A stretch of 64,000 nucleotides of DNA from Enterosoma sp964427595 (GTDB taxonomy: Bacteria > Bacillota_I > Bacilli_A > RFN20 > CAG-288): positions 12,306 through 76,305 of the forward strand of contig CAYRUQ010000002.1 in the NCBI GenBank assembly GCA_964427595.1. The letters run 5' to 3'. The notes under the pieces were generated by a model, which was given only the letters and a program-made list of their open reading frames with translations, made no database searches and was not told the origin of the DNA. Shown here piece by piece: positions 1 through 8,441 of this stretch (position 1 is its first letter; every line of letters begins with the position of its first letter). The position numbers and the translations under genes were made by a program.

Positions 1-404
1 ATATCAGAACTGACTGCTAACTGAGCACCAACAGCGATAGCAAGAGAAGCTGGAGAGACGACTTGATTTCCTTCTTCTTCATTTAAATAAGGAGCTAATA
101 AGTCTAAAGAAAAAGTGGCGATATTATTTAAAGATATCTCATCTAAATCGATACTCGTAACTGTCTGATTGAAAGAATAGTTGTTATTGTTTAAAAGAAT
201 CGAAGATAAACCGCTAGAAGTGAGAGATAGTGACACTCCAACAGAACCACCTATCACAACAACAGAAGCAAGAGAGATAATCAAAGGAAGTTTGATATTT
301 CTTTTACTTTTAGTCAATGTGACATCAGAAGAAATAAAACTCATATCAGAAGAGACAGGAAGAGAATCTTCATACTCTTTTTTAATCTCGTTTTTCAAGT
401 TCAT
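1..404 (-). CDS. Membrane-anchored serpin-like protein, partial (N-terminal 134 residues)
   Basis: The gene starts at the ATG at 404 and runs off the left edge. A strong AGGAGGT site lies just upstream, inside the end of the sigma factor gene, and the two genes share an ATGA overlap. The product has about 30 charged cytosolic residues, one membrane segment (about residues 36-56, KLPLIISLASVVVIGG), then an outside region. From about residue 85 this carries FSLDLLAPYL followed by NQVVSPASLAIAVGAQLA, which matches helices A and B of serpins (FALDLY and N-V-SP-SI-AL). Serpins are suicide inhibitors of proteases. The reactive centre loop lies outside the window, so inhibition cannot be judged. Position and topology are those of an anti-sigma factor, which is an inference. 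Confidence 0.62.
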   Translation of the reverse strand, partial: MNLKNEIKKEYEDSLPVSSDMSFISSDVTLTKSKRNIKLPLIISLASVVVIGGSVGVSLSLTSSGLSSILLNNNNYSFNQTVTSIDLDEISLNNIATFSLDLLAPYLNEEEGNQVVSPASLAIAVGAQLAVSSD

Positions 405-907
405 AAATAACCTCCTATCAGGTCTTTTACTTTCTTTTTTATGCGATGGAATTTAGGTATAACTTGAGAGACGCTTTGAGAAGTAATAGAAGCAATGTCT
501 TTAAAGGAAAGCTCGTAATAAATACGAAAAATGAAGATATCATACTCCTCAGAAGTGAGATTACTTCTTATCTTGTTAAGAAGAAGAGATGAAGAAGCTA
601 GCTCAGCAGGTGATTCATCCTTACTTACGACTTCAATCTCTTCATCAAGATGAATTGTTCTAGAGAGCTTTTTCTTTCTATCAAGAGCTTTGTTTCTTGT
701 TATTGAACAAAGCCAAGAGATGAAAGAATCACCATGAAAAGAAGAAGCGTTTTTTAACGCATCAAGAAAAGCTTCTTGAGCGACATCCTCAGCTTCATCT
801 TGTCTTTTTAAGATGTTGTAAGCGACATGTTTCAAGAGGCGGAAGTACTTCTCATAAACAGATCTGACCTCTTTTTCATCCCACTTTCTGAATTTTTGAA
901 GGTTCAT
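401..907 (-). CDS. ECF-type RNA polymerase sigma factor
   Basis: This 168-residue protein has the two-domain layout of extracytoplasmic-function sigma factors. Region 2 lies at about residues 14-75, with YFRLLKHVAYNIL, DEAEDVAQEAFLDAL and SWLCSITRNKALD. A helix-turn-helix region 4 lies at about 115-165, with LTSEEYDIFIF and LSFKDIASI. It would direct RNA polymerase to a small set of promoters. The start has a good site (GAAAGGAAATCT before ATG). The stop overlaps the start of the serpin-like membrane protein, so the two are translationally coupled, as is usual for a sigma factor and its regulator. Confidence 0.9.
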   Translation of the reverse strand: MNLQKFRKWDEKEVRSVYEKYFRLLKHVAYNILKRQDEAEDVAQEAFLDALKNASSFHGDSFISWLCSITRNKALDRKKKLSRTIHLDEEIEVVSKDESPAELASSSLLLNKIRSNLTSEEYDIFIFRIYYELSFKDIASITSQSVSQVIPKFHRIKKKVKDLIGGYL

Positions 908-1009
908 AGATTTCCTTTCATCTATAAAACATTTATCAAATTAAAAATATTCGTTTCTTTCAACAATTTTTCTGTTTTTATTTTAAGCAAAAGGCTGAAA
1001 AGTAAAAAC

Positions 1010-1041
1010 AAAATAAAAACCGCACCCAACGTCGGGTGCGG
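1010..1041 (-). terminator. Rho-independent terminator of the GH3/4-TM operon
   Basis: A perfect 8-bp GC-rich stem (CCGCACCC with GGGTGCGG, 6-base loop) at 1020-1041 is followed on the minus strand by TTTTTATTTT. It lies 20 bases after the stop of the 4-TM gene and closes the operon that begins near 5.65 kb. Confidence 0.85.
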
Positions 1042-1060
1042 GAGTTACAAAGAGGTTTTA

Positions 1061-1495
1061 TCACTCTTCTTCAGGTATCTGTTTGAAGAATAGAGCTACC
1101 AGTTGAGTTAAGGTTCCGATGAGAATCAAGATGAACATTGATAGATAAATGGCTAGTGAACCACCAAACCAGTTGACACCAGTTGCGACATCGGCTAACG
1201 GATAAGCGACTAGATAGAGTTGACGACCGAGAGCGAAAGCGTAACAAACAAGTGAGATGAATGGAATGATTCTGTCGACTAGTTTGATGTCATAGAAGAG
1301 TGTGGAAAGAGTGAGAAGTGAGCCGATAAGCATCAAAACGAAAGCGAGAGTTCTCGAATAATCGGTGATTTTTAATGAGCCTGGATCAATAGCGATATAA
1401 CAGATTGACAAGAGCAGGAAGAAGGCTGCGACACCTAAAGAGATATAGTTTCCAATCGTTCTCTTTCTGAAAATTGAATTTTTAATGTGATTCAT
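1061..1495 (-). CDS. Small four-helix membrane protein, partner of the GH3 enzyme
   Basis: The family is not recognised. The 144-residue protein is almost entirely hydrophobic, with four predicted membrane segments (about residues 19-38, 49-72, 78-97 and 111-136), and starts MNHIKNS. A near-equivalent protein starting MNYIKNKS lies right after the second GH3 gene at 62 kb, so the pair is a recurring unit. The ATG at 1495 was chosen because GAGGG lies suitably upstream; a TTG six bases earlier is possible. The GH3 stop is only 2 bases before this start. It may help place or stabilise the anchored glycosidase, or handle its product, which is inference. Confidence 0.75.
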   Translation of the reverse strand: MNHIKNSIFRKRTIGNYISLGVAAFFLLLSICYIAIDPGSLKITDYSRTLAFVLMLIGSLLTLSTLFYDIKLVDRIIPFISLVCYAFALGRQLYLVAYPLADVATGVNWFGGSLAIYLSMFILILIGTLTQLVALFFKQIPEEE

Positions 1496-1497
1496 CT

Positions 1498-4431
1498 TCA
1501 AGCCCTCTTCTTTCTCTCTTGGACATAGCTGATGATGGTTAAGACGACTAAGGCGACACTACCTGCTCCAAGAACACCGATGATCGAGTAGATAGTGACT
1601 TCCCACCAAGGTGTATCTTCTGTGATGACATCATCTTCAGTGATATCAGCCATGACGAAGTTTCTGACTAACATATAGAAATAGTGTTTGGCGATCTCCC
1701 GACTTCTTGACCAGAGATAACCGTCTCTTTCGGAGATGAGATAATTCTTCATATCAGTAGTACCACGAGTCTCGTCGTTGTTGAATTGATCGATACCAGC
1801 AGCGATAGATTCAGCTGTATATAGATAATGGGTAGAACCTTTAGAGGAATCAGTCATAGCGACTCCCTTAAATCCCCACTCATCTCTTAAGACAGTCGTC
1901 ATCGTCGCATAATGCATCGAGACAGTAGTCAAACCGACTCTCGCATTAGAAGTCATCGTTCCTAAACTTCCACCTTTAGTGAAGCTTCCTTCAAAGGCTT
2001 TTAATGGACCTTGACGATAAGCTTGTTCAGTCATCAAAGTTGCACTTCCGTTTCTCCAAGCTTCCTGATCATTAGCACAGAAATGCTTCACATAAGTAGT
2101 GAGACCTTTATCAGTAGCAGCTTTAGTTTGAACAGCACCAGCGATATAAGACATCGTCGTATCTTCGGAATAATATTCGAAGTTTCTGCCTCCATAAGGA
2201 GTACGATGCATATTGGCACCAAAACCATAGACGCCTGATTGACCACAAGCCATACCATCTTCAGCCATGAAGAGACCTCTTGCTTCTAAAAGTTCAACAT
2301 TCCAAGTCGAGCAAGCTAGATTCTCACAAACATGGGAGAAGCCAGCATTAGATTGAATACCATCAGGGCCATCAGCACTGGTGATGCTGGGGGCACCGAC
2401 TTTGGTATAAGCGGGCATACCGAAAGCTTCACCAGAAAGAGATGCTAATTCAGAAGGAGTGAGCTGATCGATAAAAGCATCCCAGGCTTCATCATCGTCA
2501 TAATCAACATCTTTCATCTCAGCTAAGACGATAGGATCTTCTTCTCCATTCTCATCATAGTAAGTGACTGAATAATTGAAATCAGTGTAAGAAGGAGCAT
2601 CATCAGGCGTCTCATAAGAATGTCCATCCAGAAGCTCTAACATCTCATCTGTCGCAGTGATGTCATCAATTCTAGAAGGATAAGTATTCCAATCATCTCT
2701 GGTTAAGTAAGTGACAGCATCTTCGATATAGGTATTGAGATCTAAGTCATCGAATTGATTAGAGACGATTTCACCTGTCTCTGCGCTTCTTGCATGAGTG
2801 GTGTTATCAAGCGCATCTAAAGTGATAGTCTCAACTTGATTCTTATCACCGGAGACACTGTTTCCTTCAGCGTCGAATAAACCGGTGTAATTCTGACTAG
2901 CTAAGACATTGTTTAAAGCATCATGAGCATCTTTTCCGATAGCAAAAGCATAATCACCTTCATCAAAGACATAGCAACCAGTCAAAGAAGTATCAGCTCC
3001 ATTGACTGCATTTTCATCATAGGTGGCAAAAAGATAATCATCGACAGTGATGGTGACATCAGTCTCTTCACCGGGTTCTAATTCTTCCGTCTTAGCAAAG
3101 CCGATGAGTTGAATCGCACTCTTTTCAGATTGACCGGATTCATAAGGAAGAGAGACGTAAAGTTCAACAACATCTTTTGAAGCACCTTTATAAGTGTTTC
3201 CTTCATCAACTCCAAGATTTTTTACATGAACAGTAGCTGTGACAGTAGAGTTTTCTCTATCCCATTCAAGTGAAGTTAAAGTCTCTTCAAACTCGGCATA
3301 AGACTCACCATGACCGAAGGTATAAACCATCTCATCAGCGTAATCCCATGAGTTATTATCAGAAGCATAAACACCTTTAGAAGAAGTGGCGTTATTGATA
3401 CCTTTGACTTGATCAGCATATCTTGTCTCGTAATATTTGTATCCGATATAGATACCTTCCGCATAGACGAGATAGTGGTCTTGACTCATAGTTGAAACAT
3501 TACTGAAAGAAAAGTTACCGTAGTTTCTCATCGCTGGACTTGAAAGAGAATCAGTAGCATAGGTATCAACAAGTCTTCCGCTAGGATCCGCATCACCTGC
3601 TAAGATGTTAGCGACTCCATCAAAACCGGTATAACCTGGATAACCGATCCACAAACATGCATCGACTCCTAAATCTTCTAACTCACCGATATCCATCGTG
3701 GTACCGGTGTTTAAAAGAACGATAATCTTCTTGAATTGACCAGATTCTTTTGCCAGTTTGATGACTTCTCTTTCTTCATCATGAAGTGAGAGCATCGGGA
3801 CACCATCAACATCGATAGGATCTCCGTTTTCATCAGTCTCAATAGCAGTATTAGAATCACCACCGGCCGCATAGTCTTGTTGTTCACCAGAATAACGACC
3901 AAGGGTGATAATAGCGGCATCTCCATATTGAGAGAAAGTATTAGCGTAACTGTTATAGAAAGAACCAGGGACTTCGCCGATATCACCTCTAGCTCTCGAT
4001 TCATTAGAATCCGCTAAAGCATTAAAGACAGTTTGATTGATAGTGAAACCCTTAGCTGTCAAAGCTTCATAGAGATTGATGGCGTCATCATCAGTAGTTG
4101 CACTACCACCTGATCCACCTCTGAATATGTTATCAGCGGAAGTTCTTCCAAGAAGAGTGACCTTATCTGAAGAACTTAAAGGAAGAGCGTTGTTGTTATT
4201 AAAGAGAAGAACTGATCCTTCTTCCTGAGTTTGAATCTCATTTTCTCTTTCCGCTTCTCTCATCTCTTCAACAGAGTCATAATCACTCTGACCAAAATTG
4301 CTACTAGAAGTGATGCCTAAGAAGATATTTAATTGGCCAGCGTTATCAAATGCGAGATTGGCTCCAAAGATACTTAAAGCGAGAAGGGTCAGTGCGACTG
4401 CACTACCTCCTCTTAATTTTCTCGTATTCAT
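1498..4431 (-). CDS. Membrane-anchored GH3 glycosidase with permuted domain order
   Basis: This 977-residue GH3 enzyme probably removes terminal beta-linked sugars outside the cell. The usual second domain comes first (SVLLFNNNNALPL at about 73, then GRYSGEQQD with likely acid/base Glu183). A fibronectin-like region ending near FDEGDYAFAIG follows. The TIM barrel comes last, from about residue 640. The barrel keeps SADGPDGIQ, YVKHFCANDQE and the nucleophile motif GVAMTDS (about Asp861). Hydrophobic segments at residues 9-28 and about 890-915 anchor both ends. It lies between a lipoprotein and a 4-TM gene in one operon. The substrate (glucose, xylose or other) cannot be told. A paralogue is at 59 kb. 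Confidence 0.9.
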   Translation of the reverse strand: MNTRKLRGGSAVALTLLALSIFGANLAFDNAGQLNIFLGITSSSNFGQSDYDSVEEMREAERENEIQTQEEGSVLLFNNNNALPLSSSDKVTLLGRTSADNIFRGGSGGSATTDDDAINLYEALTAKGFTINQTVFNALADSNESRARGDIGEVPGSFYNSYANTFSQYGDAAIITLGRYSGEQQDYAAGGDSNTAIETDENGDPIDVDGVPMLSLHDEEREVIKLAKESGQFKKIIVLLNTGTTMDIGELEDLGVDACLWIGYPGYTGFDGVANILAGDADPSGRLVDTYATDSLSSPAMRNYGNFSFSNVSTMSQDHYLVYAEGIYIGYKYYETRYADQVKGINNATSSKGVYASDNNSWDYADEMVYTFGHGESYAEFEETLTSLEWDRENSTVTATVHVKNLGVDEGNTYKGASKDVVELYVSLPYESGQSEKSAIQLIGFAKTEELEPGEETDVTITVDDYLFATYDENAVNGADTSLTGCYVFDEGDYAFAIGKDAHDALNNVLASQNYTGLFDAEGNSVSGDKNQVETITLDALDNTTHARSAETGEIVSNQFDDLDLNTYIEDAVTYLTRDDWNTYPSRIDDITATDEMLELLDGHSYETPDDAPSYTDFNYSVTYYDENGEEDPIVLAEMKDVDYDDDEAWDAFIDQLTPSELASLSGEAFGMPAYTKVGAPSITSADGPDGIQSNAGFSHVCENLACSTWNVELLEARGLFMAEDGMACGQSGVYGFGANMHRTPYGGRNFEYYSEDTTMSYIAGAVQTKAATDKGLTTYVKHFCANDQEAWRNGSATLMTEQAYRQGPLKAFEGSFTKGGSLGTMTSNARVGLTTVSMHYATMTTVLRDEWGFKGVAMTDSSKGSTHYLYTAESIAAGIDQFNNDETRGTTDMKNYLISERDGYLWSRSREIAKHYFYMLVRNFVMADITEDDVITEDTPWWEVTIYSIIGVLGAGSVALVVLTIISYVQERKKRA

Positions 4432-4450
4432 AATCTACCCTCTTTTTAAA

Positions 4451-5632
4451 TTAGACAAGGATAGGATCGACTAAATCAGCGATGTAACTGAAGGAATGAG
4501 TAGACTCAGTTAAGATGACATCAGTAGAATCAAAAGCAACAGAAGCTAAGTATTCAGAACCGCTAGTGATCGAACTCTTCTCACTCATCTCATCAGTCCA
4601 ATTATCAGTATCAAGATAATACTGAGAATCATAGGCGATGACGCTAGCACTAGGTGCGACTAAGCTTAAATCAGTCAAAGTTTCATCTAAATCATTGGTG
4701 GCAGCAGAATAATCACCAGTGAATTTTTGAGTGTAGTTGACTCTCTCATTACCAGTAGCATCACTTCCTTCTTCAGGAAGAATCAATGCTGAGAATTGAG
4801 AAGAATAGATGTTGAACGAATAAGTGTTGTCTTCATATAAGAGGATTTGTTGTTGAGTGAAGTAAGTGATGTAGTAGTTATAAGCAGGTCTAGAGTTCAT
4901 ATAACCGAAATTAGAAGGAGATAAATATGCTCCGACTAAACCTTCAGTATCAGTGGAGAGAGTGACAGTAGGATCACTTTCATCTTCCCCTCTTAATTCG
5001 AAGTAATCAAAAGAATAGTTAGTCTTGCTGACTAAGATGGTCTTCTCACTGAAAGCTTTGCTAGCTAAATAAGTAGAAGCGGTGTAAGTGGTGGTGTCAG
5101 TGGAGACCGAAGCAGCCATATCATCATCCCACTGAGCAGTGTCGATAAAGTAAGTGGAGTCATAATTTTCAACAAGTCTATAAGGAACAGATAAAGTGAC
5201 GTCGAGTGAATCTTCATCAAGATCATTAGTCACAGCTTCATAAGTTCCATAATAGATCTCGACACTATTCTCTCTTTCATTTGCAGTTCCATCAGAGGAA
5301 TCTTCAGGAAGAATGACCGCCGAAAAGCAAGAAGAGGAATGATAAAGGGCATAGGTGTTGTTGTCATAAAGTTCGAGCGTCTCATAAGCGAAAGTGGTGA
5401 GGTAATAATTATAGGTGGGACGGAAGTTAGAATAGCTCATGACAGCTGGAGAGGAATAAGCACCGACTAAAGTTTTAGAAGTGGTAATTGTAGTAGAACT
5501 GCTAGTACTTTCAGTGATTTGTGAGCCATCAGTGCTAGTTAAAGAGGAATCACTAGTACTGGAGCAAGCGCTGAGGAAAGTAGTGATACCTAAGAGAGCG
5601 ATTAAGGTTAAAAGTTTACCTTGTTTTTTCAT
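4451..5632 (-). CDS. Surface lipoprotein made of two copies of an unknown domain
   Basis: The 393-residue product has a lipoprotein signal ending in the lipobox LSAC (Cys23), followed by a Ser/Thr-rich linker. The rest is two clearly homologous copies of about 160 residues, at about 55-210 and 230-385. Shared landmarks are LVGAY, RPTYNYY or RPAYNYY, LYDNNTY or LYEDNTY, FSA then ILPE, NDLDE and YLAS then AF. The domain was not recognised. It is the first gene of the GH3 operon, with a GGAGGT site before ATG, so a glycan-binding or substrate-capture role is plausible but only inferred from position. Confidence 0.8.
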   Translation of the reverse strand: MKKQGKLLTLIALLGITTFLSACSSTSDSSLTSTDGSQITESTSSSTTITTSKTLVGAYSSPAVMSYSNFRPTYNYYLTTFAYETLELYDNNTYALYHSSSCFSAVILPEDSSDGTANERENSVEIYYGTYEAVTNDLDEDSLDVTLSVPYRLVENYDSTYFIDTAQWDDDMAASVSTDTTTYTASTYLASKAFSEKTILVSKTNYSFDYFELRGEDESDPTVTLSTDTEGLVGAYLSPSNFGYMNSRPAYNYYITYFTQQQILLYEDNTYSFNIYSSQFSALILPEEGSDATGNERVNYTQKFTGDYSAATNDLDETLTDLSLVAPSASVIAYDSQYYLDTDNWTDEMSEKSSITSGSEYLASVAFDSTDVILTESTHSFSYIADLVDPILV

Positions 5633-5645
5633 TTTGACCTCCTTG

Positions 5646-5659
5646 TGTAAACGCTACCA
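5646..5659 (-). promoter_or_regulatory. cre-like catabolite operator before the lipoprotein-GH3 operon
   Basis: On the plus strand the site reads TGTAAACGCTACCA, which fits 13 of 14 positions of the CcpA consensus TGWAARCGYTWWCW. It lies 14 bases upstream of the start codon, beside the ribosome binding site. Binding there would block transcription or elongation. A possible -35 TTGACA for this operon lies at 5742-5747, but its -10 is poor. Confidence 0.55.
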
Positions 5660-5880
5660 AAGTAAATGAAGGTCATCAAAAACACCAACCCAAACAGCAA
5701 AAACTAAGGAAAAATCGACGTAAACTACAAGATATTGCTTGTGTCAACAACTCTTGATGAAAAGGCTTTTACAAAAAAATGAGCACTTTGATAAGAACTC
5801 AAAAAACAATCTACTCTTCACATTCAGAGAAAGATGAGACCATTTTCTGCAATTTTTTGGAAGAAATTGTGCATTTATTT

Positions 5881-5909
5881 TTGCGGTGATATGTTGAAGA
5901 AATTATAAT
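5881..5909 (+). promoter_or_regulatory. Promoter of the LOTUS-domain gene
   Basis: TTGCGG (5881-5886), 17 bp, TATAAT (5904-5909). It lies in the 341-bp divergent gap 5633-5973, whose only other visible sites are the cre-like operator on the other side and the leader hairpins. Confidence 0.6.
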
Positions 5910-5914
5910 TAAAT

Positions 5915-5957
5915 TGTCGTTAAACCTTGTAACAAACGACAGACAGGTTCATACCTG
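5915..5957 (+). other. Two hairpins in the leader of the LOTUS-domain mRNA
   Basis: TGTCGTT and AACGACA (5915-5941, 13-base loop) are followed by CAGGT, TCAT, ACCTG (5944-5957). Both lie between the promoter and a start codon that lacks a clear ribosome binding site. No T-run follows, so they are not a terminator. They may be a binding site for the RNA-binding product or a translational control element. Confidence 0.35.
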
Positions 5958-5973
5958 AGAAAGAAAAGACCAA

Positions 5974-7941
5974 ATGTTAACCAAACAAGACAAACAAAAC
6001 ATCTATGGTCTTTTTGCTGACGAGTACAAGAAAAACCAAATTGAGTCTCTTAATGAAGTTGAATTTTATTTAAAAAAACAAGGACTCAATCCTCAGGAAT
6101 TCGGCTATCAAAGCATGTTGAAGCTTTTAGAGGATTTAAGTGAATTCCTGACTGTTGATAAGTCAGCAGGAAAAGACCAACCAATCAAAATCATCTTCCA
6201 TGATTACACCGAAAAACAAAAGAAACCTTCAAACAGTAGCAAACCTAAAAAGACACAATTGACCGCTAACGATCATAAAGAGATTTATGATCTTTTAACT
6301 AGCAAGTTCAATACCGGGGTGGAGTATCCGATGGCGACTATCTCTAAATATCTTTTAGAGAGTGCTGTCGACTATAAGAAGTATGGTTTTAAACAGATGA
6401 AAGCTCTGCTTTTGAATCTGAAAGAAGAAGTCTCTTTAAAAGATGTCAATCTAAATGGAACTCCTCAATCTCTCGTCATTATCACACCTAAAAAAGATAG
6501 TAAGACTATAGATAAAGAACGACCTATTAAAAAGGAAGTTAAAACTAAAGATAAGAAAAAATCTAAAGAGAATAAACAACAAAGTAAAGAGACTATTTCT
6601 AAGCCTTTAAATACACCTAAAAAAGAAGAACAGAAAGAGACCAAATCTCAACCAGTAAAGCAAACAAGTAATAAAAACGACATAGCTACTTCAAGCACCC
6701 CAAAGAAGAATAAAATTAAGAATACTTCAAAAAACGATTTGTTCGTTCAATCTAAAGGTTTCTATATTCCACCCAAGATTTTAAATTCGATCAAGGAGAG
6801 TGCTCCTTTAGGTCTTGATGATAATTCAATCAAAGATTTGCTTTGGTCTGATTATCAAAAAGCACTAAAAGAAAACAATGTCAAAATTAAAGATGGAAAT
6901 ATCATCTTCGATCTCTCTTTTAAAAACAGAAAAGGGGATGATTTAATCGCATCTATCAGACAATCAAGCAACAGCACCACTTCTTATAGCTTTTATCTCA
7001 ATTATGTAGGAGATTGTTCCACCAAAGCTAAAGACACTCTTAAAGGTACTATCTTCTTTAGTGAATACGATAAAGAGATCGCTGAGTTAGCTAATTTAGC
7101 GAGAAAAGAAAAATGGTGTTATCTTCATTCAAAAGATGAGTACATCATTTTAAAGATTTACCTGCAATACACCTTTGCTCGAATCATGTCTCAAAATCTT
7201 TTCGTCTATAACAAAAACACTAAATTCGGTGCTTTCAATACTGGCTTAGTCAGCGAAGATTATCGTGATATCTATGGTATCGTTCAAAAGAATAATCTTC
7301 CTGATGCTCAAGCTCCTTATATCTTCCAGGGATTTGCCGTAGCTGGTTCTCAAGGTTATGGAAAAATATTAGTTGAAAGCTTCAACCCACTTCCAAAAAG
7401 ACCGACCTATTTCAGTTCTTTTGATGAGATTTATTATGATTCAACAGCTCAACTTTTCCCTGACTACAACCATATCATCTTTGATAATCTCGATAGATTC
7501 CCCATTTCCTTCTTAAAGAGAAACATCATGCCTTTTCCAGAAGAATACAAAATCTTATCCGATATCATCAAAACTAAAGCGCCTGCTAAAAAAGAATTCC
7601 TTTATAAGAAATTATCTGATGCTTTAAGAAAAAACGAGACTCTTTACAACTTTTTTAGAGCTTCTTTATACACGACTATCCAAAGAGCAAAAAGAATCGT
7701 CAAAGATGATTATAAAATGGTTCTTCCTTCTTTCTTCCCAACTAGAAATGTCATTTCGATGATGCTACCTTTGATTTTTGACACTACCAAGGGTCCGGAA
7801 GCAGTCCTCTTAGTTGAACATAGTGATGTCGGAAATTACCAAGGTCAGACGATGTTGACCTTAAAACAATGTTATGTCAACGCTAGATTGATCGGCCCAT
7901 TAGAGCATACATTCTTAAATCCGGAGAAAATCGAAGACTGA
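5974..7941 (+). CDS. Protein with two LOTUS/OST-HTH-like RNA-binding domains
   Basis: The 655-residue protein has two related N-terminal segments (about 5-75 and 97-172). Each ends in a pattern typical of LOTUS/OST-HTH winged helices: FGYQSMLKLLEDLSEFLTV and YGFKQMKALLLNLKEEVSL. A very Lys-rich, probably disordered linker follows (about 173-257). The C-terminal region of about 400 residues resembles, from memory, the uncharacterised DUF3825 family that is found with LOTUS domains; this needs a profile search. Bacterial LOTUS domains are reported to bind G-rich RNA, so a cytosolic RNA-binding or RNA-processing role is likely. No signal peptide is seen. It shares a 1-base TGATG overlap with the GNAT gene. 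Confidence 0.65.
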   Translation: MLTKQDKQNIYGLFADEYKKNQIESLNEVEFYLKKQGLNPQEFGYQSMLKLLEDLSEFLTVDKSAGKDQPIKIIFHDYTEKQKKPSNSSKPKKTQLTANDHKEIYDLLTSKFNTGVEYPMATISKYLLESAVDYKKYGFKQMKALLLNLKEEVSLKDVNLNGTPQSLVIITPKKDSKTIDKERPIKKEVKTKDKKKSKENKQQSKETISKPLNTPKKEEQKETKSQPVKQTSNKNDIATSSTPKKNKIKNTSKNDLFVQSKGFYIPPKILNSIKESAPLGLDDNSIKDLLWSDYQKALKENNVKIKDGNIIFDLSFKNRKGDDLIASIRQSSNSTTSYSFYLNYVGDCSTKAKDTLKGTIFFSEYDKEIAELANLARKEKWCYLHSKDEYIILKIYLQYTFARIMSQNLFVYNKNTKFGAFNTGLVSEDYRDIYGIVQKNNLPDAQAPYIFQGFAVAGSQGYGKILVESFNPLPKRPTYFSSFDEIYYDSTAQLFPDYNHIIFDNLDRFPISFLKRNIMPFPEEYKILSDIIKTKAPAKKEFLYKKLSDALRKNETLYNFFRASLYTTIQRAKRIVKDDYKMVLPSFFPTRNVISMMLPLIFDTTKGPEAVLLVEHSDVGNYQGQTMLTLKQCYVNARLIGPLEHTFLNPEKIED

Positions 7942-8441
7942 TGGAGATACTGACCACTAAACGTTTGCGCTTAAGAAACTTTTACGAAGAGGAGAGTGAA
8001 GAACTTTTAAAGTTTTATCTTGACCCTGAAATAGGAAAATACATGTACTGGGGTCAGACAAGTGAGGCTGATATCTCTTACTTGATCAAACACTCTCAAA
8101 ATAGATCACTTCTCGATAATGGTGCCTACGCTTATGCAGTCAGTTATTTAAAAAGTGACAATTTAGTCGGTGAGATATTCCTTGAGAAACGAGCTAGCGA
8201 ATTCATACTGGGTTATGCGATCAAACCTTCTAAGCAAGGACACGGCTATGCTAATGAGATCTTAACTTCATTGATAGCGAGAATCTATGAACTTTATCCT
8301 GAGATGAACATCCTAGCTTTAGTAGATAAAAACAATAAGAAAAGCCGAGCCCTTCTTCTCAAGCTCGGTTTCATCAATGACCTTTATCAGTTAGAATCAT
8401 CTCCTTTTGTCATCTATTCTCTTTATGGTCCTTTGAAGTAG
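7941..8441 (+). CDS. GNAT family N-acetyltransferase (RimJ/RimL type)
   Basis: This 166-residue protein has the RimJ/RimL form of the GNAT fold. It begins LTTKRLRLRNF, has the acetyl-CoA loop region KQGHGYANEIL (about 92-102), and ends with the SRALLLKLGF motif. Such enzymes move an acetyl group from acetyl-CoA to a protein N-terminus or small amine; the substrate here is unknown. Its ATG overlaps the stop of the LOTUS gene, so the two are cotranslated. The last 32 bases overlap the end of mnmG on the other strand. Confidence 0.85.
   Translation: MEILTTKRLRLRNFYEEESEELLKFYLDPEIGKYMYWGQTSEADISYLIKHSQNRSLLDNGAYAYAVSYLKSDNLVGEIFLEKRASEFILGYAIKPSKQGHGYANEILTSLIARIYELYPEMNILALVDKNNKKSRALLLKLGFINDLYQLESSPFVIYSLYGPLK
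8335..8369 (-). terminator. Possible terminator of the suf-mnmG operon, inside the GNAT gene
   Basis: On the minus strand CCGAGC and GCTCGG (8368-8345, 12-base loop) are followed by CTTTTCTTATTG. It starts about 40 bases after the mnmG stop and lies in the coding sequence of the convergent GNAT gene, over the codons of its conserved SRALLLKLG motif. The T-tract is broken, so strength is uncertain. Confidence 0.45.

Noticed and set aside
5694..5973. A small gene in the divergent gap before the LOTUS gene
   Set aside because: No open frame with a start and ribosome binding site was found; the gap holds only regulatory sites.
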